Below are positions 1 to 5,521 of a stretch of DNA of 5,601 nucleotides, one piece after another. The DNA is from JAJPJX01 sp964568355 (GTDB taxonomy: Bacteria > Acidobacteriota > Terriglobia > Bryobacterales > Bryobacteraceae). Location: assembly GCA_964568355.1 (NCBI GenBank), contig CAZMRK010000101.1:1-5601 (forward strand). The letters are read 5' to 3'. The notes beneath the pieces were generated by a model. That model did not search any database. It saw only the letters and a program-made list of their open reading frames with translations, and was not told the DNA's origin. The translations under genes were made by a program, and so were the position numbers. Positions within the stretch are counted from its first letter, which is position 1. The number at the start of each line of letters is the position of its first letter.

Positions 1-625
1 CATCGGAGCGATCGAAGAGGCGGCCGGCGGCGGGCGCAAGACGGAGCATCGAAAAAAAATCACCACTGGCGAGAACGAACGGGAGTTGGCGCGTATCGGG
101 GCTGATTCCCGTGGCCACGGCGTCGCTGGTCCAGGCGGCTACCCTGGAAAAACCCTGCTGGTGGTCCTGAATCTCTTTAAATAGAGGCCAGGTCAGGCGG
201 CCGTCGCCACGGGAGATTCCGAAGCCCACATCGCCGCGGATCCGGATGGTGACGAGTTGCTGCGGCTCGGAAACGGAGAGCGGGCGGAGAAAGACCGTAT
301 CCAGGAGCTGGAAGATGGCGGTGTTGGCGCCGATGCCGAGGGCGAGGGTCGCCATGGCCGCACAGGCGAAGGCGGGGCTTTTGCGGAGGGCGCGGCCGGC
401 GAGCCTGAGGTCCTGGAGGCAGAACTCGAGGAAGGCGGTGCGGCGGGCATCCCGGCAATCGTCTTTGACGGCTTCGAGGGCGCCGAACTCCAGGCGCGCC
501 TGGCGGCGAGCTTCCGCTTCGCTGAGGCCGGCAGCTCGATGGGCGGCGATGAGGGATTCCAGATGATGGGTGAGCTCGCTTTCCAGGCGCCGCTCTTTCT
601 CCGGCTTGCGTACCATACGTTTCAT
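1..625 (-). CDS. ADOP-type ABC transporter permease (MacB/FtsX-like), N-terminal part, cut by window edge
   Basis: The visible 208 residues begin MKRMVRKPEKERRLESELTH. Residues 10-60 form the soluble prefix typical of acidobacterial duplicated orphan permeases: an ELTHHL-like helix, then GLSEAEARRQARLEFG. Residues 70-85 read QDLRLAGRALRKSPAF, and the first membrane helix carries the family signature LALGIGANTAIF (about 94-105), followed by LRPL. The rest (about 120-208) is the start of the periplasmic MacB_PCD-like region, ending in GRLFDRSD. Full-length members have about 800 residues and two permease units, so about three quarters should lie beyond the left edge. The family is predicted to act with an ATPase in export or envelope work; its substrates are mostly unknown. 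The start at 625 is chosen because a weak AGAAG ribosome site lies 8 bases upstream; a second in-frame ATG at 616 is possible. The reading frame is unbroken. Family assignment is firm, function is not. Confidence 0.93.
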   Translation of the reverse strand, partial: MKRMVRKPEKERRLESELTHHLESLIAAHRAAGLSEAEARRQARLEFGALEAVKDDCRDARRTAFLEFCLQDLRLAGRALRKSPAFACAAMATLALGIGANTAIFQLLDTVFLRPLSVSEPQQLVTIRIRGDVGFGISRGDGRLTWPLFKEIQDHQQGFSRVAAWTSDAVATGISPDTRQLPFVLASGDFFSMLRLAPAAGRLFDRSD

Positions 626-628
626 AAC

Positions 629-660
629 TATTGCTTCTACATATTGCTGCTTCTACATAT
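629..660 (-). repeat. Tandem 16-bp direct repeat in the divergent promoter region (possible operator)
   Basis: Read on the minus strand, 660-645 is ATATGTAGAAGCAGCA and 644-629 is ATATGTAGAAGCAATA, matching at 14 of 16 positions with a 12-base identical core. The copies abut, so their spacing is about 1.5 helical turns. The second copy supplies the AGAAG ribosome site of the permease gene at 625, and the first overlaps candidate -10 elements on both strands. Direct repeats placed like this often bind a regulator. ADOP permeases are frequently linked to PadR-type regulators, but no such gene is visible here, so the binding protein is unknown. Confidence 0.6.
631..659 (+). promoter_or_regulatory. 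Candidate promoter for the ankyrin-repeat gene
   Basis: TTGCTT (631-636) and TACATA (654-659) are 17 bases apart on the plus strand. The -10 overlaps the candidate minus-strand -10 at 656-661, so the two would be back-to-back promoters covered by the same tandem repeat. The leader would be about 100 bases. An alternative is an extended -10, TGATACGTT, at 693-701 with no recognisable -35. Neither can be preferred firmly by eye. Confidence 0.3.
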
Positions 661-684
661 AGCGGACGCGCGGTGAGAATGCAA
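656..684 (-). promoter_or_regulatory. Candidate promoter for the ADOP permease
   Basis: On the minus strand, TTGCAT (684-679) and TATATG (661-656) are separated by 17 bases, giving a plausible -35/-10 pair. Transcription would start near 649 and leave a leader of about 24 bases before the ATG at 625. The -35 is a partial match only. The downstream tandem repeat would lie across the start site, where a bound protein could block transcription. Confidence 0.35.
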
Positions 685-739
685 GGCTGCCGTGATACGT
701 TCTTCTGGATTCTTCCGCGTTCCCCTGTGAGACTGCTTC

Positions 740-764
740 GTGCCAACCAGGCACTTCGGAGAAG
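740..764 (+). promoter_or_regulatory. Leader hairpin plus Shine-Dalgarno site of the ankyrin-repeat gene
   Basis: GTGCC (740-744) and GGCAC (750-754) can form a 5-bp stem with loop AACCA. GGAGAAG follows at 758-764, with its GGAG 7 bases before the ATG at 769. The ribosome site fixes this ATG as the start. The hairpin ends 3 bases before the site and could influence access to it, or TGCC-N5-GGCA could be a protein-binding dyad. The stem is short enough to be chance. Confidence 0.4.
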
Positions 765-768
765 TGTT

Positions 769-2745
769 ATGTCGATGTATCGTTTTGTCTTTCCGGTGAT
801 ACTGCTTGCCGCGGTGCCGTGTTTGAGCCGGGCGGCCGAGCAGAGCGATTTGGGTTTTGAGCAAGCGATCCGCAGGAACGATCTGGCGAGCCTTCGCAAA
901 CTCTTGAAAAAAGGGGATGTGAATGCTCCCCAGAAGTACCGCACGACTCCACTGGTGACGGCCGCGTCGTTCGGAAGCCTGGAGGCGTTCCAGATGCTGC
1001 TCGATGCCGGGGCTGACGTCAACGCCAGGAACGATTTCGGGCTGACACCTTTGATTGCGGCGGCCGGGGATCGCGACAAGGTGCGGCTGCTGCTGGCCAA
1101 GGGCGCGGATGTGAATGCGCGCTCGAAGCTGGGGCGTACCCCGCTGATGATTGCGGCGGCGACCGCCGGGTGCTCAGACATCGTGGAGTTGCTGATCGCC
1201 AAGGGCGCGGATGTGACGGCCAAGGACGGCATGGGCACCACGGCGCTGGTGGCGGCGACCGATGCGAATGAAACGGCCTCTGTGAAGCTGCTGCTGGCCA
1301 AGGGCGCGGATGCCAATGGGGCCAATTTCCTGGGGCTGACGCCGCTGATGGCGGCCGCCGGCCACAACAACCTGGAAGTCCTGAAACTGCTGCTGGCCAG
1401 GGGAGCGAACGTCCACTATACGACGTCGCAGGAGGCGATTCCGCCGGTGAAAAACGGCAGGATCATGCTGGGGTCGCTGACCGCGCTGCACGTGGCGGCT
1501 CCTTATGGCCGCCCGGAGATTTTGCAGGCGCTGCTGGATGCCGGCGCAACGGTAGACGCCAAAGACATCCGCGGGATGACCCCGCTGATGCTGGCGGTGG
1601 CCTCGGACCGCAGCCATGCCGGGAGCGTCCGGCTGCTGCTGGCGAAGGGAGCCGATCCCAAGGTGAAAGACATTTACGGCGCCACAGTGGAGGACTGGGC
1701 GCGGCGTTATAACCGTGCCGAGATTCTGGCGGCGCTGTCGCTCCAGCAGGCGCCGATTCCGGCTGGTCCGGGAGCGTTCGGCCCGGCGGCGGGCGGAGCA
1801 CGCGCGGCCGTAGAGAAGAGCGTGGGACTGCTGCAGCGCACCGGCGTCACCTTCTTCCAGTCAGGCGGATGCGCCTCCTGCCACGCGCAGAATATGGCAG
1901 CCGTGGCGATTCAGGCGGCGCGCAGCCGCGGGGCGCGGATCGACGAAAAGACAGAGGCCGAGCAGACACGGTCCGTGAAGTTGTTTCTCGGATCGATGGC
2001 GGCCTATTTCATACAGCGCGGCGACGCTCCGGGGCGGGTGGATGCGGGCACGTTTCCGCTGTTCCAACTGGCGGCTGACGGGGTGGCGGCGGACAGCACC
2101 ACCGACCCGGCGGCTCTGAACCTGGCGCGGCAGCAGGCGGCAGATGGAAGCTGGCGGGGAGAGGGCTTTGCGCGGGCGCCGTTTGAAGACAGCAACGTGA
2201 CCCGCACGGCGATGGGGATCCGCGGCTTGCAGAAGTTCGAGATTCCGGGGCGGCGCGCCGAGTTCCAGAGCCGCATCGCACGGGCGGCGGCGTGGCTGCG
2301 GACGGCGCCCGTGGTGACCACCGAGGACCTGGTGATGCAGTCGCTGGGGCTGGAGTGGGCCGGACCGGGCGACACGGCGGCGCGGGAGGCAGCCGTGGAC
2401 CGGATCGCGGCGCTCCAGCGGCCGGATGGGGGATGGGGCCAGACGCCTAGCCTGGCCAGCGACGCGTATGCCACCGGCATGGCGCTCTACGCACTGCACG
2501 AACTGAGCGTCAGCGCCGGCGACAGCGCCTACCGGCGGGGGGTGGCTTATCTGCTGACGACGCAGCAGGCGGACGGATCGTGGCATGTGGCGAGCCGGTC
2601 GCCCAAATTCCAGCCGTATTTCGAGAGTGGTTTTCCACACGGGCACGATCAGTGGATCTCCTCGGTGGGGACGGCGTGGGCCGCGGCGGGGTTGAGTTAT
2701 GCGATGCCGCAGATGGTGACCGACGCCGGTCTGGCGGGGCGGTAG
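769..2745 (+). CDS. Exported ankyrin-repeat / CXXCH haem-motif / squalene-cyclase-like toroid protein
   Basis: The protein has 658 residues. Residues 1-22 are a signal peptide (MSMYRF, a hydrophobic core, then SRA before AEQ) without a lipobox, so it should be periplasmic or secreted. About eight ankyrin repeats span 29-300, with the usual TPL..AA and LL..GADVN patterns; a roughly 20-residue insert near 217-236 separates repeats six and seven, and a degenerate repeat ends near 323. A Pro/Gly/Ala-rich linker (about 327-345) follows. CASCH at 368-372 is a c-type haem attachment motif. From about 445 on there is an alpha/alpha-toroid of the prenyltransferase/squalene-cyclase type with three QW-like motifs: QQAADGSW (455-462), LQRPDGGW (549-556) and an almost textbook one at 590-605 ending QQADGSW. 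The catalytic DXDDTA motif of squalene-hopene cyclase is not seen, so a cyclase activity is unlikely; a binding or electron-transfer role is more plausible. Similar fusions occur in Acidobacteriota as far as I recall, with no known function. Confidence 0.92.
   Translation: MSMYRFVFPVILLAAVPCLSRAAEQSDLGFEQAIRRNDLASLRKLLKKGDVNAPQKYRTTPLVTAASFGSLEAFQMLLDAGADVNARNDFGLTPLIAAAGDRDKVRLLLAKGADVNARSKLGRTPLMIAAATAGCSDIVELLIAKGADVTAKDGMGTTALVAATDANETASVKLLLAKGADANGANFLGLTPLMAAAGHNNLEVLKLLLARGANVHYTTSQEAIPPVKNGRIMLGSLTALHVAAPYGRPEILQALLDAGATVDAKDIRGMTPLMLAVASDRSHAGSVRLLLAKGADPKVKDIYGATVEDWARRYNRAEILAALSLQQAPIPAGPGAFGPAAGGARAAVEKSVGLLQRTGVTFFQSGGCASCHAQNMAAVAIQAARSRGARIDEKTEAEQTRSVKLFLGSMAAYFIQRGDAPGRVDAGTFPLFQLAADGVAADSTTDPAALNLARQQAADGSWRGEGFARAPFEDSNVTRTAMGIRGLQKFEIPGRRAEFQSRIARAAAWLRTAPVVTTEDLVMQSLGLEWAGPGDTAAREAAVDRIAALQRPDGGWGQTPSLASDAYATGMALYALHELSVSAGDSAYRRGVAYLLTTQQADGSWHVASRSPKFQPYFESGFPHGHDQWISSVGTAWAAAGLSYAMPQMVTDAGLAGR
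1087..1312 (+). repeat. Exact 25-bp direct repeats inside the ankyrin coding region
   Basis: The stretch at 1087-1111, encoding LLLAKGAD and flanks, recurs identically at 1288-1312, 201 bases (67 codons, two ankyrin units) later. A 15-base part recurs at 1199-1213, and diverged versions lie near 1387 and 1633. Such nucleotide identity exceeds what protein similarity requires and fits recent duplication or gene conversion among ankyrin units. Confidence 0.8.
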
Positions 2746-2751
2746 AGGGAG

Positions 2752-2792
2752 GCGTCGGGAGGAGTCCCGACGCTGCCCGATGAATCGGGCGC
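2752..2792 (+). terminator. Tandem-hairpin element, copy 1 (likely transcript end; repeated at 5462)
   Basis: Six bases after the ankyrin stop codon, GCGTCGGGA (2752-2760) pairs perfectly with TCCCGACGC (2765-2773) around a GGAG loop. One base later GCCCGA (2775-2780) pairs perfectly with TCGGGC (2785-2790) around a TGAA loop. There is no T-run after either stem, so it is not a classical intrinsic terminator, although U-tract-less hairpins are common after genes in GC-rich bacteria. The same two-hairpin layout, with compensatory changes, follows the next operon at 5462-5502. It separates the ankyrin gene from the transporter operon. Confidence 0.65.
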
Positions 2793-2814
2793 ACATGCGA
2801 AGCTGCAATCATTG

Positions 2815-2820
2815 TATGCT
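2815..2820 (+). promoter_or_regulatory. Weak candidate -10 for the transporter-epimerase/kinase operon
   Basis: TATGCT at 2815-2820, preceded directly by TG, resembles a -10 element and would give a leader of about 18 bases before the ATG at 2845. No convincing -35 is visible in the expected place (about 2792-2797). It is listed because the hairpin pair just upstream suggests that a new transcription unit starts here. Confidence 0.25.
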
Positions 2821-2844
2821 CAAGGTTCCTTCAGGTCCTTGTAA

Positions 2845-3852
2845 ATGATTGCTCTTGGCGTGATCTACGCGCTCCTTTCCGGCATTGCGAACGGGCTCTT
2901 CACGGCTCCGATGAAGATCATCCCCCGCTGGAAGTGGGAAAACATCTGGCTGATCTTCATCTTGACCGCATGCTGGGCCATGCCGCTGGTACTGGTGGCG
3001 GCGACGGTGGGGGATTTCCGGCCAGTGGTGGCCGCTTCCCCTCCCGCGGCCGTGGCCGCCGCCCTGGCGTTCGGGTTTTCCTGGGGTTTTGGAGCGATTT
3101 TGTTCGGGCTGAGCGTGGACCGGCTGGGTGTTTCGCTGGCCAATACCCTGGTATTGGGGCTCAGCTCGGCCCTGGGCTCGCTGGTGCCGCTGCTGTTGGC
3201 GGGAACGCTGCGGCTGGAAGCGCGTCAACTGGTGCTGTTTCTGGGCGTGGCGGTCTTTATCGCGGGGATCAGCGTCTGCAGCTCCGCGGGACGCCTGCGA
3301 GACGCGGTGGAGGCCGGCAGCGAAAAGCGACCTTCGCTCGCGGGGTACCTGTTCGCCGTCGGCGCGGGCGTGATGTCCGCAGTCTTCAACATCGGCTACA
3401 GCCTGGCTTTGCCCATTGCGGCGACCGGCGAGCGGATGGGCTTCTCCAGTTTCTTCTCCATCAATATCATCTGGCTGTTGATGCTCGGGGCGGGGGCGCT
3501 GCCGAATATCGGCTACTGCTCGCTGCTGTTCCAGCGCAACCGGAGCGGGAGGCTTTTTGCCGATCCCGAGCCGGTCAAGACCTGGGGTCTGAGCATCACC
3601 ATGGGACTGCTGTGGGGAGGCAGCATCTTTCTTTACGGCGCGGCCACGCCGCTGCTGGGCGATATCGGACCTTCGATCGGATGGCCTCTGAGCCTGGCGG
3701 TTGGTTTGCTGGTGGCCAACCTGATGGGCTTTCTGCTGGGCGAATGGCGCAAGGCCGGCCGCCCGGCGGTGGCACGGATGCGTTTCGGCATTCTGATGCT
3801 GCTGGCCGCCATCGTGTTGTGCGCCGTTTCGACTAAGTTAGGCAACGCATGA
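2845..3852 (+). CDS. rhaT: RhaT-family sugar/proton symporter (substrate probably an amino sugar)
   Basis: This 335-residue inner-membrane protein has ten hydrophobic segments, near residues 3-22, 34-54, 67-89, 95-119, 127-146, 165-188, 202-222, 247-267, 273-298 and 311-329, as expected for the L-rhamnose/proton symporter RhaT in the drug/metabolite transporter superfamily. Landmarks shared with RhaT as I recall it are the N-terminal APMKIIPRWKWENIW region, the ..GFSWGFGAILFGLSV.. stretch in helix 3, GLLWGGSIFLYG (254-265) and the C-terminal LLGEWRKAGRPAV. An in-frame TAA directly before the ATG (2842-2844) makes 2845 the most upstream start possible; the ribosome site is weak (AGG at 2833-2835). 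Its stop overlaps the next start by four bases (ATGA, 3849-3852), so the two proteins are probably made together. Because that partner handles ManNAc, the substrate may be ManNAc or a related sugar rather than rhamnose; no rhamnose catabolic gene is in view. The family is well supported, the substrate is inferred. Confidence 0.9.
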   Translation: MIALGVIYALLSGIANGLFTAPMKIIPRWKWENIWLIFILTACWAMPLVLVAATVGDFRPVVAASPPAAVAAALAFGFSWGFGAILFGLSVDRLGVSLANTLVLGLSSALGSLVPLLLAGTLRLEARQLVLFLGVAVFIAGISVCSSAGRLRDAVEAGSEKRPSLAGYLFAVGAGVMSAVFNIGYSLALPIAATGERMGFSSFFSINIIWLLMLGAGALPNIGYCSLLFQRNRSGRLFADPEPVKTWGLSITMGLLWGGSIFLYGAATPLLGDIGPSIGWPLSLAVGLLVANLMGFLLGEWRKAGRPAVARMRFGILMLLAAIVLCAVSTKLGNA

Positions 3853-5447
3853 ATTCCAATCTTTCGTCTTGGCTTTCGCTCCGGGGAAAGCTGATTGTTT
3901 CCTGCCAGGCGTCCGAAGGTGATGCCTTTCGTGACAGCGGCGCCATTGCCCGGTTCGCGCGCGCGGCGGTAGACGGCGGAGCCGCCGGCATTCGCGCCAA
4001 CGGGCCAGAGGACATCCGGGCCATCCGGGCGCTGGTGAACGTACCCGTGGTGGGCATTCAAAAGAGCATCCAGGAAGACGGACGCATTCTCATTACGCCT
4101 TCCGTCGAGGCGGCACGGGCGCTGGTGGAGGCCGGCGCGCAGGCGGTGGCGCTCGATTGCACGGCGCGAGGCCAGCGCTACGGCGCTCTGGAGCGGCTGC
4201 GGCGCATCCGCGAGGAGTTGCAGGTGCCGGTGCTGGCCGATATCGCGACGCTGGAAGAAGGCCGGGCGGCGGCGGAGGCGGGCGCGGATTTCGTGCTTTC
4301 GACCATGCGGGGATACACCGATGAGACGGATCACGTACGCGCGTTCGAACCGGCATTCATCCGGTCGCTGGTGCAATCGGTCGGGGTTCCGGTGATTGCC
4401 GAAGGCCGTATCCATCTTCCTTCCGAGGCGGTGGAGGCGCTGGCGGCCGGGGCGTTCGCGGTGATCGTGGGCACAGCCATTACACGGCCGCACGAGATTA
4501 CGCGCGCGTTCGTGGAAGCCATGGAGCGGGCCACGCGGCCAGCCCACTTTCTGGGGATCGACCTGGGCGGCACCAATACGAAGTTCGGCATTGTCTCAAG
4601 CACCGGAGAGCTGAGCCACGAATCGTTTGTGCCCACACCGGCATCCGGCGGGGGCGCGGTCCTGCTGGAGCATCTGAAGAAAGTGGCGGGCCGGTGCGTG
4701 GGGATGGCGTGCGAGGCCGGCGTGGAGCCCGCCGCTCTGGGGGTGGCGACGGCCGGATGGGTGGACAACCGCACGGGCAAGGTCGCCTATGCGACGGAAA
4801 ATCTGCCGGGATGGACGGGCACGCCGATCGCCGCAGAGCTGAGCAACGTGACCGGACTTCCGGTGGCGGTGGAGAACGATGCCAACGCGCTGGCCGTGGC
4901 CGAACGGCATTTCGGGCTGGGGCGCGACATCTCCCATTTTGTCTGCATCACGCTGGGAACCGGCGTGGGCGGCGGCTGCTACGTGGACGGGCGCCTGAAC
5001 CGGGGCGGGCATTTCTTCGCCAACGCGTTCGGACATATCCAGGTGGAGCCGGAGGGTCTGGCGTGCACCTGCGGGCTGCGCGGCTGCCTGGAGGTATATG
5101 CCAGCGCGGCGGCGCTGGTGCGCTATGCGGGCGGGAAGCACGGCTCGGCAGAAGAGGTGATCCGGGCGGCCAACGGCGGCGACACGTGCGCACGGGAAGC
5201 GGTCCGGACACTGGCGCGGTACCTGGGGCGGGGCTGCGCCACCATCGTGCAATTGCTCGACCCGGAACGGCTGATCCTTTCGGGAGGTCTGGCGCAGAAC
5301 AATCCGCTGCTGGCAGCGGAACTGGAGAGCGAGATGTCCCGGCTGGTGACGGTGTGGCCGCAGCGCCGCCTGGAGATCCGGCTTTCGCCGCTGGCCTACT
5401 ACGGGGGGGTGCTGGGCGCGGCGGCGGTGGCGCACGAGGCGTTGTAA
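3849..5447 (+). CDS. nanEK: Bifunctional NanE-NanK: ManNAc-6-phosphate 2-epimerase fused to ROK-family ManNAc kinase
   Basis: The 532-residue cytoplasmic enzyme has two complete halves. Residues 10-228 are a NanE TIM barrel: SCQ (18-20), AGIRANG with R49, GIQK with the probable catalytic K72, ITP, LADIAT with D131, STMRGYT (151-157), IAEGR with the probable catalytic E185, and VGTAITRP. Residues 233-532 are a ROK kinase: phosphate loop GIDLGGTNTKFG (236-247), ENDAN with the catalytic-base candidate D344, LGTGVGGG (369-376), and a zinc site formed by H396 and CTCGLRGC (C406, C408, C413) followed by E415. Almost no linker separates them. Together they would turn ManNAc into ManNAc-6-P and then GlcNAc-6-P, the middle of sialic acid/ManNAc catabolism. 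The ROK sugar-binding glutamate expected three residues before H396 is Ala393, although this position also varies in true NanK proteins. Translation is probably coupled to the transporter; TAGG at 3839-3842 is a weak ribosome site. NanE-NanK fusions are known elsewhere. No NanA lyase is visible. Another hexosamine is possible for the kinase half. Confidence 0.92.
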   Translation: MNSNLSSWLSLRGKLIVSCQASEGDAFRDSGAIARFARAAVDGGAAGIRANGPEDIRAIRALVNVPVVGIQKSIQEDGRILITPSVEAARALVEAGAQAVALDCTARGQRYGALERLRRIREELQVPVLADIATLEEGRAAAEAGADFVLSTMRGYTDETDHVRAFEPAFIRSLVQSVGVPVIAEGRIHLPSEAVEALAAGAFAVIVGTAITRPHEITRAFVEAMERATRPAHFLGIDLGGTNTKFGIVSSTGELSHESFVPTPASGGGAVLLEHLKKVAGRCVGMACEAGVEPAALGVATAGWVDNRTGKVAYATENLPGWTGTPIAAELSNVTGLPVAVENDANALAVAERHFGLGRDISHFVCITLGTGVGGGCYVDGRLNRGGHFFANAFGHIQVEPEGLACTCGLRGCLEVYASAAALVRYAGGKHGSAEEVIRAANGGDTCAREAVRTLARYLGRGCATIVQLLDPERLILSGGLAQNNPLLAAELESEMSRLVTVWPQRRLEIRLSPLAYYGGVLGAAAVAHEAL

Positions 5448-5461
5448 CAAAAAGCAGACGG

Positions 5462-5502
5462 GCGTCGACACGATTGTCGACGCGGCGCGCTGAAGCGCAC
5501 GC
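5462..5502 (+). terminator. Tandem-hairpin element, copy 2 (likely transcript end)
   Basis: Fourteen bases after the nanEK stop codon, GCGTCGACA (5462-5470) pairs perfectly with TGTCGACGC (5475-5483) around CGAT. Then 5485-5490 pairs with 5495-5500 around a TGAA loop, with one C-A mismatch (5486/5499); an alternative fold pairs GGC (5484-5486) with GCC (5501-5503) and bulges AC. No T-run follows on this strand. On the minus strand an A5 tract (5449-5453) would give a short T-run after the first stem. It probably marks the end of the transporter-nanEK transcript. Confidence 0.65.
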
Positions 5503-5509
5503 CACGGCG

Positions 5510-5515
5510 TACACT
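5510..5515 (+). promoter_or_regulatory. Candidate -10 giving a leaderless SDR transcript
   Basis: TACACT lies 6 bases before the ATG at 5522, so a usual start-site distance would place +1 on or next to the ATG. No Shine-Dalgarno-like sequence exists between 5505 and 5521, which agrees with a leaderless message. There is no clear -35; that region falls inside the second hairpin of the upstream element. Confidence 0.3.
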
Positions 5516-5521
5516 TGTCCC

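Noticed and set aside
629..660. Tandem repeat as part of a CRISPR array
   Set aside because: Only two abutting 16-base copies with no spacers and no cas genes.
257..676. Plus-strand frames opposite the permease N-terminus
   Set aside because: The minus strand carries the full ADOP signature (prefix domain, LALGIGANTAIF); the plus-strand products are Glu/Gly/Ala-rich shadows.
631..768. Upstream TTG start extending the ankyrin protein by 46 residues
   Set aside because: It would bury the signal peptide internally, and the extension matches nothing. The ATG at 769 has a good ribosome site and puts the signal peptide first.
177..1370. Long minus-strand open frame of 397 codons
   Set aside because: It crosses from the permease gene through the promoter region into the antisense of the ankyrin gene. 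Its product is low-complexity Ser/Ala/Pro/Arg without family motifs, as expected opposite GC-rich genes.
2341..2745. Active squalene-hopene cyclase domain
   Set aside because: QW-like motifs are present but no DXDDTA catalytic motif is seen, and the region is shorter than a full cyclase.
2752..2790. Alternative cross-pairing between the two hairpins as a riboswitch-like switch
   Set aside because: TCGGG/CCCGA arms of copy 1 could pair across hairpins, but copy 2 does not keep this complementarity, so it is probably incidental.
1861..2808. Minus-strand open frame of 315 codons opposite the toroid region
   Set aside because: Arg/Pro/His-rich translation with no domain, and it runs through the hairpin element; the plus strand encodes a clear QW-motif domain.
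2934..3836. Plus-strand 300-codon frame within the transporter gene
   Set aside because: Gly/Arg-rich out-of-frame translation without membrane helices; the ten-helix RhaT frame explains the region.
3633..4547. Minus-strand open frame of 304 codons
   Set aside because: Antisense to the transporter C-terminus and the NanE domain, whose motifs are unmistakable; no recognisable protein features.
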